A DNA stretch of 64,000 nt from Mycolicibacterium sp. P9-22 (lineage in GTDB: Bacteria; Actinomycetota; Actinomycetes; Mycobacteriales; Mycobacteriaceae): positions 744,001-808,000 of the forward strand of contig NZ_NPKP01000001.1 of NCBI RefSeq assembly GCF_008329585.1. Reading direction: 5' to 3'. Shown piece by piece: positions 51,634-60,279 of this stretch. The notes under the pieces are model-generated. The model ran no database searches, was not told where the DNA came from, and worked only from the letters and a program-made list of their open reading frames with translations. Both the position numbers and the translations under genes were made by a program. The stretch's first letter is position 1; every line of letters starts with the position of its first letter.

Positions 51634-52028
51634 TTCACTCCTCAGATGATGTGGCATCGCTCACGATCTGGGGATGACCGTAGAGGCAAAAGCTGACGCT
51701 CGTCAAGAAAAATGACGAGATTTTTTACTAGAAAATCGAATACTGGCCATAGCGTTGCCAGGTGGGTCACCCGTGGGCTGTGGCGCTGTCGGTGTGTGTC
51801 GCGAGCGCCTCGGGGGAGCGGGTTGTCAGATGTTGCCCGACCGCAGACAAGGTCTCAACTGCGGTTTATGCGGATGTTCGGCAGTGATCACGACGCGAGT
51901 TGGGCGGGCGGTGGGTGGATTGACAACAGGCATGGGCCCCGTGCGACCGGTTGGCGCTTGCCATCGCGATGAACCCGGGCCTAATCTTTTAATGAAACTT
52001 CAGTCACTCCGACAGGGCGGTGTAGCGT
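51634..52028. other. Intergenic region upstream of the monooxygenase
   Basis: About 395 bases. The left part holds the dyad at 51699-51719 and a possible minus-strand promoter with TTGACG and TACGGT. The rest shows no gene or clear signal. Confidence 0.5.
51699..51726. promoter_or_regulatory. Dyad CTCGTCA/TGACGAG followed by a T run
   Basis: CTCGTCA (51699-51705), spacer of 7, TGACGAG (51713-51719), then T6 (51721-51726). On the minus strand it overlaps TTGACG, which with an 18-base spacer and TACGGT would be the monooxygenase promoter. It may therefore be a repressor site, perhaps for the TetR encoded at 49632. The T run also allows a terminator reading on the plus strand, but no plus-strand gene lies upstream. 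Confidence 0.45.
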
Positions 52029-52766
52029 ATGTCACGTCGTATTCAGGTCATCTGTGCATGGTGTGGACCCGGGACGGTGATTGTTACGCTGCTCGGCTGG
52101 TTGATCGCCGGAATACTCCCGATACCGTTGGGCTCATCGAGTACCACCGCGGAGGTGGTCGGCTTCTATGCCAATGACACCCGGGTGCTGTTCGGATTGG
52201 TGATCGCCCAGCTCGGTATCTGCCTGGTGTTCCCGTTGATCGGGCTCATCGGCTACTACATGCTGCGCATTGAGGGCCGCCACCCGATCCTGACATTCAT
52301 CCAGCTCGTCACCGGTGCGGCCACGGGAATTCTGCTTTTCCTGCCGATGCTGTTGATGGCGGTCATCGCCTTCCGGCCGGATCGCAACCCCGAATTGACC
52401 GTCACTCTCAATGATCTGGCCTGGTTGGTGTTCATCACCCCGATTGCCCCGTTCATCATCCAGAACATCGTCATCGGGACCGCCATCCTGCGCGACAAGC
52501 GCGGGATTCTGCCGCGCTGGTTGGGCTACACGAACTTCTGGATCGCAGCCATGTTCCTGCCGGACCCGCTGGCCTACTTCTTTCACAGCGGACCGTTCTC
52601 CTGGCGCGGCGTTTTCGTGTTCTGGCTGGCACTGACGGCCTACAGCGTGTTCCTCATCGTGATGGGAGTGGTGCTGCGGTCGGCCGCGCTGAAGGCCGAT
52701 GATGATGAATCTGTCGAGGCGCCTCCCGGCGGCGCAGTCCCCCTGCCGGTCCTCGATCCGTCGTGA
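52029..52766 (+). CDS. Multi-pass membrane protein of unknown function, paralogue of 42399-43184
   Basis: 245 aa, ATG start. About six membrane helices, with PIPLGSSSTTAEVVGFYAND after the first and GPFSWRGVFVFWLALTAYSVFL near the end. It resembles the protein at 42399-43184. The N-terminus has two Cys (ICAWCG), perhaps incidental. It precedes the SCP2/P450 operon on the same strand, with about 250 bases between. Function unknown. Confidence 0.7.
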   Translation: MSRRIQVICAWCGPGTVIVTLLGWLIAGILPIPLGSSSTTAEVVGFYANDTRVLFGLVIAQLGICLVFPLIGLIGYYMLRIEGRHPILTFIQLVTGAATGILLFLPMLLMAVIAFRPDRNPELTVTLNDLAWLVFITPIAPFIIQNIVIGTAILRDKRGILPRWLGYTNFWIAAMFLPDPLAYFFHSGPFSWRGVFVFWLALTAYSVFLIVMGVVLRSAALKADDDESVEAPPGGAVPLPVLDPS

Positions 52767-52924
52767 GCCACGGTCTGTGGCACTACCAGAACGCCGCATC
52801 GAAAGTATTGTTGGTCGGCCCCTTCTGTGGCACGGTACCGACGCCGCTGCCGACTCGGCTCCGGGTGCGAAGGAATCGTCCATTTGACAGCAAAACGGCA
52901 GTGGCAAACCCGGTTTCGAGCAAA

Positions 52925-52942
52925 CCATAGGTTGACTTATGG
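52925..52942 (+). promoter_or_regulatory. Candidate promoter/operator upstream of the SCP2 operon
   Basis: CCATA (52925-52929) and TATGG (52938-52942) form an inverted repeat around TTGACT at 52932-52937, a good -35. A -10 near 52955 (GACGAT) is weak. This is the only plausible element seen in the 253-base gap before the SCP2 gene. Confidence 0.35.
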
Positions 52943-53019
52943 TGGCGAGGGTGTGACGATGGCCTCACATCGCACGCAGCTCTCAACTGTTTTGAATCAA
53001 AGATAAATTAAGGAGAACG

Positions 53020-53424
53020 ATGGGGTTCGCCAGCTCTGACGAGGTCGTCAATTACATCGGCGGGATCTTCGACGCCGCCTTCCAGGATCCCGAGATCGGG
53101 CCGAAGTTGGTGGATACCGGCCTGGTGGTGGCGTTTGACTTCACCGAGCCCGATGCGGTCGTGGTGATCGACATGGCCAACAAGACCGTGCGAAACCGAG
53201 TTGAGGATGGCTCGGAGCCGATGGCCACCATGTCGATGACCGCGGAAACCGGTAATGCCTACTGGCAGGGCAAGGTGAACCTGCCGTTGGCGATGGCCAA
53301 GAAGAAGATCAAGGTCGACGGTAATGTCGCCAGCCTCCTCAAACTTGCGCCTCTTGGTAAAAAGCTCTACGGCCCCTATATCGAACGGCTCAAGGCCGAC
53401 GGCCGCGACGATCTGCTGGCCTGA
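53020..53424 (+). CDS. SCP2 sterol-binding domain protein
   Basis: 134 aa, ATG start after AAGGAG. The SCP-2 fold appears as 'VVVIDMANKTVRNRVEDGSEPMATMSMTAETGNAYWQGKVNLPLAMAKKKIKVDG', a sterol-binding pattern. Such small proteins bind lipids or sterols in the cytosol. It is the first gene of an operon that also holds an acyl-CoA ligase and a P450, so it may deliver a hydrophobic substrate to them. The next gene begins 3 bases after its stop. Confidence 0.87.
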   Translation: MGFASSDEVVNYIGGIFDAAFQDPEIGPKLVDTGLVVAFDFTEPDAVVVIDMANKTVRNRVEDGSEPMATMSMTAETGNAYWQGKVNLPLAMAKKKIKVDGNVASLLKLAPLGKKLYGPYIERLKADGRDDLLA

Positions 53425-53427
53425 TCG

Positions 53428-54963
53428 ATGTTTCCCGGAATCCACGCGAAGGCGCAACCGGACAAACCCGCGGTGGTACTGGCCGAAACCGGCCAGACGC
53501 TGACCTATCGAGAACTGGACCAGCGATCCGCCTCGATCGCAGCAGCGCTGGGCAAGCTCGGCCTGCGACGCGGAGATGTCGTTGCGTTGTTGTCCGACAA
53601 CGCAATCGAAGCCTTTGAAGTCTATTGGGCGGCCATTCGTTCCGGTCTCTACATCACGGCTGTCAACTGGCATCTCGCGGCCGACGAAGCCGCATACATC
53701 GTCAACGACTGCGGCGCCAAGGTGCTGTTCGCCTCCGCCGGCATCCGGGCGTTGGCCGAGGAGATCGTCCCGCTGACGCCCGCAGTGGTGCACCGGTACG
53801 CCTTCGGCGGCGCGATCGCCGATCATCAGCCGCACACGGGCATCAGCGGTGACGACGTTGTGGAGCCATCGGACCGCCCACGGGGAACGGAGATGCTCTA
53901 CTCGTCGGGGACGACGGGCCGGCCCAAGGGGATCAAGCCGGTCCTGCCCGACATTCAGGTCGACGAGCCCGGTGAACCACTCGTCGGGATGCTGGCACAC
54001 GCGTTCGGGATCACCGAATCCGATCGCTATCTCTCGCCGGCGCCGGTCTACCACGCAGCTCCGCTGAAGTGGTGCGGCGGCATTCATGCGTTGGGCGGCA
54101 CCGTGGTGCTGATGCAGAAGTTCGACCCGAAGCAGGCGTTGTGGGCTATCCAGGAGTATCGGATCACGGTCACGCAGATGGTGCCCACCATGCTGATCCG
54201 GATGCTGCAGCTGACCGCTGAGGAACGTGCGGAGTTCGACGTGTCCTCGCTGCGGTTGGCTGTGCACGCCGCGGCGCCCTGTCCGCCTGATGTCAAACAG
54301 GCGATGATCGACTGGTGGGGTCCGATCCTCGTGGAGTACTACGGCGCCACCGAAGGCCATGGTGTGACCGTCGTGACGACCGATCAGTGGCTGGCGAAAC
54401 GGGGAACCGTCGGACGGGCCGTCCTGGGTTCCCTGCGTATCTGCGATGACGCCGGCATAGAGGTTCCGACGGGACAGGTCGGCGCGGTGTACTTCGAACG
54501 TGACCGCGCGCCGTTCGAGTATCACAATGATGAGGAAAAGACCTCCAGCGCACAGCATCCCGAACATGAGAACTGGTCGACGGTCGGTGACATGGGGTTT
54601 GTCGACGAGGATGGATTCCTCTTCCTGACCGACCGCAAGTCCTTCATGATCATCTCCGGCGGGGTCAACATCTACCCCCAGGAGATCGAGAATGTACTGG
54701 CACTGCACCCGCAGATCGCCGACGTGGCCGTGATCGGCGTTCCGGACCCGGAAATGGGCGAACAGGTCAAGGCTGTGGTGCAGGTGCGCGAAGGCCAGCA
54801 GCCGTCAGCCGACCTGGCCGCAGAGTTGATCACCTACGTGCGGGAGCGCATTGCGCATTACAAGGCGCCTCGGTCCGTCGACTTCGTCGACGAGCTCCCC
54901 AGAACCGCGACCGGCAAGTTGGCAAAGCGAAAACTGCTCGACAAGTACGCAGGAGCCCGGTGA
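53428..54963 (+). CDS. Acyl-CoA synthetase (AMP-binding)
   Basis: 511 aa, ATG start. The AMP-binding signature is LYSSGTTGRPKG near residue 156. YYGATEG lies near 305, then DMGFVDEDGF and RKSFMIISGGVNIYPQEIE, with the catalytic Lys in TGKLAKRKL at the end. It activates an acid to the CoA thioester. Its stop overlaps the P450 start region (GTGATG at 54960). Confidence 0.9.
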   Translation: MFPGIHAKAQPDKPAVVLAETGQTLTYRELDQRSASIAAALGKLGLRRGDVVALLSDNAIEAFEVYWAAIRSGLYITAVNWHLAADEAAYIVNDCGAKVLFASAGIRALAEEIVPLTPAVVHRYAFGGAIADHQPHTGISGDDVVEPSDRPRGTEMLYSSGTTGRPKGIKPVLPDIQVDEPGEPLVGMLAHAFGITESDRYLSPAPVYHAAPLKWCGGIHALGGTVVLMQKFDPKQALWAIQEYRITVTQMVPTMLIRMLQLTAEERAEFDVSSLRLAVHAAAPCPPDVKQAMIDWWGPILVEYYGATEGHGVTVVTTDQWLAKRGTVGRAVLGSLRICDDAGIEVPTGQVGAVYFERDRAPFEYHNDEEKTSSAQHPEHENWSTVGDMGFVDEDGFLFLTDRKSFMIISGGVNIYPQEIENVLALHPQIADVAVIGVPDPEMGEQVKAVVQVREGQQPSADLAAELITYVRERIAHYKAPRSVDFVDELPRTATGKLAKRKLLDKYAGAR

Positions 54964-56222
54964 TGAGTAACCAGGACGTGTCAGCGGCAAGGGGTTTCGA
55001 TCCGGTCAGTATCTCACCGCTCGAATTCTGGGCGGCAACAGCTGACGAACGCGAGGAGTCGTTCCGCACTCTCCGGGATGAGCGGCCGTTGAGCTGGCAT
55101 GCTCCGATCGAAGGTGCCCTGATTGAAGCCGAGATCGACGGTTTGTGGGCGGTGACGCGTAACGCGGACATCGCCTATGTGAGCAAGAATCCGCAACTGT
55201 TCTGCTCCGGTCGAGGCGTGATGATCGAGGCGGTCCCGGAGGACATCCTCGATGCCGCACAGTCGTTTCTGGCGATGGACGGCAATCAGCATTCCACGCT
55301 GCGCCGTCTCATCAGCTCGGTGTTCACGCCCAGGCAGGTCGCCAAGATCCAGGACCAGGTCAGAACCCAGGCGGCCGCGATCGTCACCGATCTGCTCGCA
55401 ACCGGTAGCGGCGACTTCGTCGAACAGGTATCGAAGCGACTGCCGATGTGGACGATCTACGAGATGATCGGACTTCCGCACGAACTGCGCGACGAGGCCG
55501 CCCACCATGCCGACGGCATGGTGTCGTGGGCGGACCCGGACGTGGCTGCCGGACGGGAACCGGGCGAGGTCCTCAACGAGTCCCTCGTCGGACTGCTCAC
55601 CATGGGGCTGGAACTGGCCGAGCAGCGACGCGCGGAGCCGACATCGGACCTGATGTCGTTGCTGGTCCAGGCCGAGATCGACGGACGCAGTCTGACAGAT
55701 GAGGAACTCGGCGCTTTCTTCGTGCTGCTTTCGGTGGCCGGCAATGACACGACGCGAAACACCGTCACGCTGACAATGCTTGCACTGCAGCAGTTTCCGG
55801 AACAGCGTGCGCTGCTGGAGAGCGATTTCGACCATCACATCAAGTACGCGATGGAGGAGTTCGTCCGGTGGGCGAGCCCGGTGATGACCTTCCGTCGAAC
55901 CGCCACCCAGGACACCGAACTGTGCGGGCAGCTCGTGAAGGAGGGCGAGTGGGTGCTGCTCATCTACTCCTCGGGTAATCGTGACGAGCGCGCCTTCCCC
56001 GACCCACACCGTTTCGATATCACCCGAGAGCCGATCGGGCATGTGGGCTTCGGGGGCGGGGGACCGCACTTCTGCATGGGTGCCTTCCTCGCCAAGATGC
56101 AACTCGAATCGATCTTCAAAGAGCTGATCTTCCGCGCACCGAACCTGCGCGTCGGAGAACCGGAGTTCCTCACGGGCAACTTCGTTCATGCCGTCAAATC
56201 CCTTCCCTACACTCTGAACTGA
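54963..56222 (+). CDS. Cytochrome P450
   Basis: 419 aa from ATG 54963; AGGAG at 54951-54955 lies 7 bases upstream. AGNDTT is at 259-264, the ExxR pair is Glu299/Arg302, and the heme motif FGGGGPHFCMG has Cys371. It is similar along its length to the P450 at 61551-62861 (for instance FLAMDG, FTPRQV and DPDVAAGR), so both belong to one subfamily. Electrons probably come from the ferredoxin at 58436 and the FprB-like reductase at 58690, both in this operon. Confidence 0.92.
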   Translation: MSNQDVSAARGFDPVSISPLEFWAATADEREESFRTLRDERPLSWHAPIEGALIEAEIDGLWAVTRNADIAYVSKNPQLFCSGRGVMIEAVPEDILDAAQSFLAMDGNQHSTLRRLISSVFTPRQVAKIQDQVRTQAAAIVTDLLATGSGDFVEQVSKRLPMWTIYEMIGLPHELRDEAAHHADGMVSWADPDVAAGREPGEVLNESLVGLLTMGLELAEQRRAEPTSDLMSLLVQAEIDGRSLTDEELGAFFVLLSVAGNDTTRNTVTLTMLALQQFPEQRALLESDFDHHIKYAMEEFVRWASPVMTFRRTATQDTELCGQLVKEGEWVLLIYSSGNRDERAFPDPHRFDITREPIGHVGFGGGGPHFCMGAFLAKMQLESIFKELIFRAPNLRVGEPEFLTGNFVHAVKSLPYTLN

Positions 56223-56235
56223 CCGGAGGAACACC

Positions 56236-57027
56236 ATGTCCGATTTTTCGGGTAAGCACTATGTAGTCACCGGCTCGGCGTCAGGCATCGGTCACGCGGT
56301 CGCAGAACAGCTGCTCGCCGCCGGAGCTCTGGTCACCAGCCTCGATCGCAACAAGCCGACTGCCGCGGTGACCCGCCACATCGAAGTGGATCTGGCAAAC
56401 CCGCGCAGCATCGACGCGGCTCTCGAATCCCTCGATGGTCCCTTCGACGGCCTGATGAACATCGCGGGCATTCCCGGCACCGCCCCGGCGGACGTGGTGG
56501 TCGCGGTCAACAGCCTGGCCGTGCGGCACCTCACCGAGGCGTTTTTCGAGCGGCTGGTGCCGGGTGGTTCCATCACCATCGTGTCCTCCACGGCGGGCTT
56601 CGGATGGCCGGAGCGGTTGGAGACCATCCGGGACCTGCTGGCCACCGACACCTTCGAGGAGGGTGCGGCGTGGTTCAAGGCCAACCCCCAGGTCGGCAAC
56701 GCGTACAACTTCTCCAAGGAAGTCAGCACGGTGTATACGCACTCAATGGGACTTGCGCTGGCGCAGATGGGTTTACGTATCAACGCCGTACTGCCGGGTC
56801 CGGTCGAGACGCCCATTCTCGCCGACTTCGAACAGACGATGGGCCGAGATACGCTCGACGGCGTCAAGGATCTCCTCGGCAGGCACGCCCATCCCGACGA
56901 TGTCGCCGAAGTTGTGCTGTTTCTGTCCTCCGACGCGGCGCGGTGGGTCAATGGGCAGGCGGTGGCCGTCGACGGCGGAATCACCGGGGCGGTCGTGTCC
57001 GGCGTCGTGCCCAAGCCCGAGTTCTGA
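56236..57027 (+). CDS. SDR family oxidoreductase
   Basis: 263 aa, ATG after GGAGG. Motifs: TGSASGIG near 12, a short MNIAG near 75, and YNFSK near 160. The long segment between the first strand and the active site ('LLATDTFEEGAAWFKANPQV') is typical of 3-alpha-hydroxysteroid-dehydrogenase/carbonyl-reductase-like SDRs. It probably oxidises the alcohol made by the P450 or carried by its substrate, before the aldehyde dehydrogenase gene 8 bases downstream. Confidence 0.86.
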   Translation: MSDFSGKHYVVTGSASGIGHAVAEQLLAAGALVTSLDRNKPTAAVTRHIEVDLANPRSIDAALESLDGPFDGLMNIAGIPGTAPADVVVAVNSLAVRHLTEAFFERLVPGGSITIVSSTAGFGWPERLETIRDLLATDTFEEGAAWFKANPQVGNAYNFSKEVSTVYTHSMGLALAQMGLRINAVLPGPVETPILADFEQTMGRDTLDGVKDLLGRHAHPDDVAEVVLFLSSDAARWVNGQAVAVDGGITGAVVSGVVPKPEF

Positions 57028-57035
57028 GGAGCACC

Positions 57036-58436
57036 ATGACCACTCCCACGACCACCGGCAGCACACACCGGGTCAGCCCGGTGTTCGAACTAGGGGAGCT
57101 GCGACAGGTCTTCGACTCTGGCCGAACCCGCCCGCTGAGCTGGCGACTGGAACAACTGGCCGCCATCGAGGCGCTGTGCGACGAACAGGAACCGGCCATC
57201 GCGGCTGCGCTCGCTTCCGATCTCGGCCGGCCACCTGTGGAGGCGTGGCTGGGTGATATCGCGTCGACCAAGGGCGAGGCGGCATATGCGCGTAAACATC
57301 TCAAGAAGTGGGTGCGTCGTCGGCGGCAGCCGCTCCCTGTCGCGCAGTTGCCCGCCCGGGGTTGGGTTCAGTACGACCCGCTGGGAACCGTTCTCGTCAT
57401 CGGACCGTGGAACTACCCGTTTTATCTGAGCATCGGTCCGTTGGTGGCGGCGATCGCCGCCGGTAACTGCGCCGTGCTCAAGCCATCGGAGCTGGCACCG
57501 GCCACCTCGGCGTTGCTCGCCGACCTGGTGCCCAAGTACCTTGATGGGCAAGCGATTCGTGTGGTCGAAGGCGAGGCGAGCACCACTCAGAATCTGATCG
57601 AGCAAGGCTTCGATCACATTCTGTTCACCGGAGGAACGGAGATTGGCCGCAAGATCATGGCGGCGGCGGCCCCCACCCTGACACCGGTGACCCTTGAGCT
57701 CGGTGGAAAGAGCCCCGTCATCGTCACCCGCGACGCCGACTTGGACGTCGCGGCACGACGCGTCGCCTGGGTCAAGCTGATGAACTCCGGCCAGACCTGC
57801 ATCGCCCCGGACTATGTCCTGGCTGATCGCGAGGTGGTGGATGCCTTCACCGCCAAAGTGGTCGACAACATCGCGGCCTTCCGGGCACAGGAAGTCGACG
57901 GCGGTCAGCGGATCGTCAATGAGCGCCAGTTCAATCGACTACAGGGACTCATCGGTTCGACCAGCGGAACAATCGTCGCCGGCGGCGGATGTGATGCCGA
58001 GTCGTTGCGGATTGCGCCGACGGTCATCCGGGATCCGGCGCCCAATGATCCGGTGATGGCCGATGAGATCTTCGGCCCGATTCTTCCGATACTCGGTGTC
58101 GAGCGCACCGAAGACGCCGTCGCTTTCGTCAACTCACGGCCCAAACCCCTTGCGTTGTATGTGTTCACCGAATCGCAGGCCAGGGGCCGGCAACTTGTCG
58201 ACGCGATCCCCTCCGGGGGCGCCGTGATCAATCATGTTGCAATGCACTGCCTGGTGCCGCAGCTGCCGTTCGGTGGTGTGGGTGCCAGTGGGATCGGCCA
58301 GTACCACGGGCGGTGGGGTTTCGAGGCACTCAGTCATCGTCGCGCCGTCCTGGCCAAGTATGCGAAACCCGATCTGAAGCTGAGTTATCCGCCCTACACC
58401 GACGGTGCGATCAAGATCCTGAGGAAGTTGTTCTGA
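57036..58436 (+). CDS. Aldehyde dehydrogenase
   Basis: 466 aa from ATG 57036. The catalytic Cys lies in MNSGQTCIAPDY, the Glu in VTLELGGKSP, and IGPWNYPF holds the conserved Asn. The C-terminal part PFGGVGASGIGQYHG is typical of long-chain fatty aldehyde dehydrogenases. It oxidises an aldehyde to an acid, which the operon's acyl-CoA ligase could then activate. Its stop overlaps the ferredoxin start by one base (TGATG). Confidence 0.92.
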   Translation: MTTPTTTGSTHRVSPVFELGELRQVFDSGRTRPLSWRLEQLAAIEALCDEQEPAIAAALASDLGRPPVEAWLGDIASTKGEAAYARKHLKKWVRRRRQPLPVAQLPARGWVQYDPLGTVLVIGPWNYPFYLSIGPLVAAIAAGNCAVLKPSELAPATSALLADLVPKYLDGQAIRVVEGEASTTQNLIEQGFDHILFTGGTEIGRKIMAAAAPTLTPVTLELGGKSPVIVTRDADLDVAARRVAWVKLMNSGQTCIAPDYVLADREVVDAFTAKVVDNIAAFRAQEVDGGQRIVNERQFNRLQGLIGSTSGTIVAGGGCDAESLRIAPTVIRDPAPNDPVMADEIFGPILPILGVERTEDAVAFVNSRPKPLALYVFTESQARGRQLVDAIPSGGAVINHVAMHCLVPQLPFGGVGASGIGQYHGRWGFEALSHRRAVLAKYAKPDLKLSYPPYTDGAIKILRKLF

Positions 58437-58621
58437 TGACGGTCCGTGTGGACGGTACGAAGTGCTCCGGGATCGGTCTCTGTGAGATGACCGCGCCGGA
58501 GGTGTTCGAAATCGGCGACGATGGACAGTCCCACGTGATCGGCGACCCGGACGGCGACCGGGCAGCCACGCTGGAGGCTATTTCGAACTGTCCGACCAGC
58601 GCCATCTCGATCGACACCTGA
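58436..58621 (+). CDS. Ferredoxin, [3Fe-4S] type (P450-associated)
   Basis: 61 aa. Cys10, Cys16 and Cys52 (in NCPTS) are the cluster ligands; position 13, sometimes Cys or His in relatives, is Ile. This Cys-x5-Cys...CysPro layout is typical of small actinobacterial ferredoxins that feed P450s. It lies between the aldehyde dehydrogenase gene and the FprB-like reductase gene, making a local electron chain reductase-ferredoxin-P450 likely. Confidence 0.88.
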   Translation: MTVRVDGTKCSGIGLCEMTAPEVFEIGDDGQSHVIGDPDGDRAATLEAISNCPTSAISIDT

Positions 58622-58689
58622 CAGGACCGTAACGGCGCCCATCACGTGGCGTGCGCGTCCTGATCCCCGCAAGACCATTAGGAGAGGCG

Positions 58690-60279
58690 ATGGCCTTCGT
58701 CATCACGCAGAACTGCTGTACCGATGCGAGCTGTGTTCCCGTGTGTCCGGTTGATTGCATCCGCCCGGTTCCCGCCGGTACCGGGAGCGCGGCGCCGATG
58801 CTCTACATCGACCCGGCCTCGTGCGTGGACTGCGGTGCCTGCGTCTCGGTTTGCCCGGTCGGCGCCATCTACCACGAGGATGACCTGCCGGATTCTCAGC
58901 GCCGTTTCAAATCCATCAATGCCGACTACTTCGCGGATGCACCGCTCGACATCCGGGCCATCCCGTCGGCGTGGTCGCCGACCCCGGTGAGCCGGGATTC
59001 GCTGCGAGTCGCCGTGATCGGTGCCGGCCCGGCAGCGTGTTATGCGGTGTCAGACCTGACGAGATCACCCGGTGTCCGGGTCGACGTCTTCGACCGGCTT
59101 CCCACGCCGTTCGGCCTCGTACGCTTCGGTGTCGCGCCGGACCACCAACACACCAAGGACGTCATCCGGGTCTTCGAGACGGCGCTGTCCAGCCCCAGCG
59201 TGAACTGCTACTTCAACGTGACGGTGGGTAGCGATATCAGCCATGAACAGCTGATGTCTGCCTACGATGCGGTGATTTACGCCGTCGGCGCGTCACAGTC
59301 GCGGGAGCTCGGCATTCCGGGCGAGGACCTGGCCGGCAGCGTGGCCGCGGCCGACTTCGTGAACTGGTACAACGGCCACCCCGATCACGCCGGCGCCGAC
59401 TTCGCCCTGGACAGTGAGCGGGCGGTGATCGTCGGAAACGGCAATGTGGCCCTCGACGTGGCCCGGATCCTAGTCCTTGACGAGGCCGAGTTGGCCGGCA
59501 CCGATATCGCCGAACACGCGCTGGAGCAGCTGCGTCGCAGTGCGGTCCGCGAGGTCGTCGTGTTGGGCCGGCGGGGCGCGGGGGAGGGAGCGTTCTCGGT
59601 GGGCGAACTGTTGGCGCTGGGCGCACTGCAGGGCGTCGACATCGTCGTCGAGGGAGCACTCGGCGAACGACCTGATGATCATGAGAGCGCGCTCAAGTTC
59701 GACATCATCGCCGAGTACGCCGAGCGCCCGGTACAGCCGGGCAACCGCCGGATAGTCCTGCGCTTCGGCGCGCGGCCCGTCGAGGTGGTCGGATCGGAGC
59801 GGGTCGAAGGACTGGTCATCGACCAGGCCGACGGTTCCGCAACCATCGCCACGTCGATGGTGTTGCGTGCCATCGGTTATCGAGGCGCACCGATCGCCGG
59901 TATGCCGGCGGATCCGGTCACCGGTGTAGTCCCGAACGAGGGCGGCCGGGTGACCGACAACGGCGCCGTCGTACCGGGGCTCTATGTCACCGGCTGGATC
60001 AAACGCGGACCGCGTGGCGTCATCGGGACCAACCGGTTGTGCGCGCGGGAAACCGTCGAGAACCTACTGACCGACGCGGAGGCCGGCGCACTTCCGGCGT
60101 CCGACGTCACGTCCTCGATCCCCGAGCAATTGTCCGCTCAGGGGGTGCATGTCGTGGATTGGGCCGGCTGGCGCTCGATTGATGAGGCAGAACGTCGACT
60201 CGGCTCCGCCGCGGCTCGGCCGCGGGTGAAGGTCGTGGACCGCGCCGAGTTGCTCACGGCAGCTCGGGCGAGTGCATAG
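58690..60279 (+). CDS. fprB: Ferredoxin-NADP(+) reductase fused to a 7Fe/8Fe ferredoxin domain (FprB-like)
   Basis: 529 aa from ATG 58690, with AGGAG at 58680-58684. The N-terminal ferredoxin domain holds Cys9 (or 10), Cys15, Cys19 and Cys23 around one cluster and Cys45, Cys48, Cys51, Cys55 around a [4Fe-4S] cluster. A FAD-binding GAGPAA (111-116) and an NADP-binding GNGNVALDVARI near 250 follow, with the family's FGLVRFGVAPDH. It matches the M. tuberculosis FprB layout. It probably reduces the ferredoxin encoded just upstream, or the P450s directly. Confidence 0.9.
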   Translation: MAFVITQNCCTDASCVPVCPVDCIRPVPAGTGSAAPMLYIDPASCVDCGACVSVCPVGAIYHEDDLPDSQRRFKSINADYFADAPLDIRAIPSAWSPTPVSRDSLRVAVIGAGPAACYAVSDLTRSPGVRVDVFDRLPTPFGLVRFGVAPDHQHTKDVIRVFETALSSPSVNCYFNVTVGSDISHEQLMSAYDAVIYAVGASQSRELGIPGEDLAGSVAAADFVNWYNGHPDHAGADFALDSERAVIVGNGNVALDVARILVLDEAELAGTDIAEHALEQLRRSAVREVVVLGRRGAGEGAFSVGELLALGALQGVDIVVEGALGERPDDHESALKFDIIAEYAERPVQPGNRRIVLRFGARPVEVVGSERVEGLVIDQADGSATIATSMVLRAIGYRGAPIAGMPADPVTGVVPNEGGRVTDNGAVVPGLYVTGWIKRGPRGVIGTNRLCARETVENLLTDAEAGALPASDVTSSIPEQLSAQGVHVVDWAGWRSIDEAERRLGSAAARPRVKVVDRAELLTAARASA

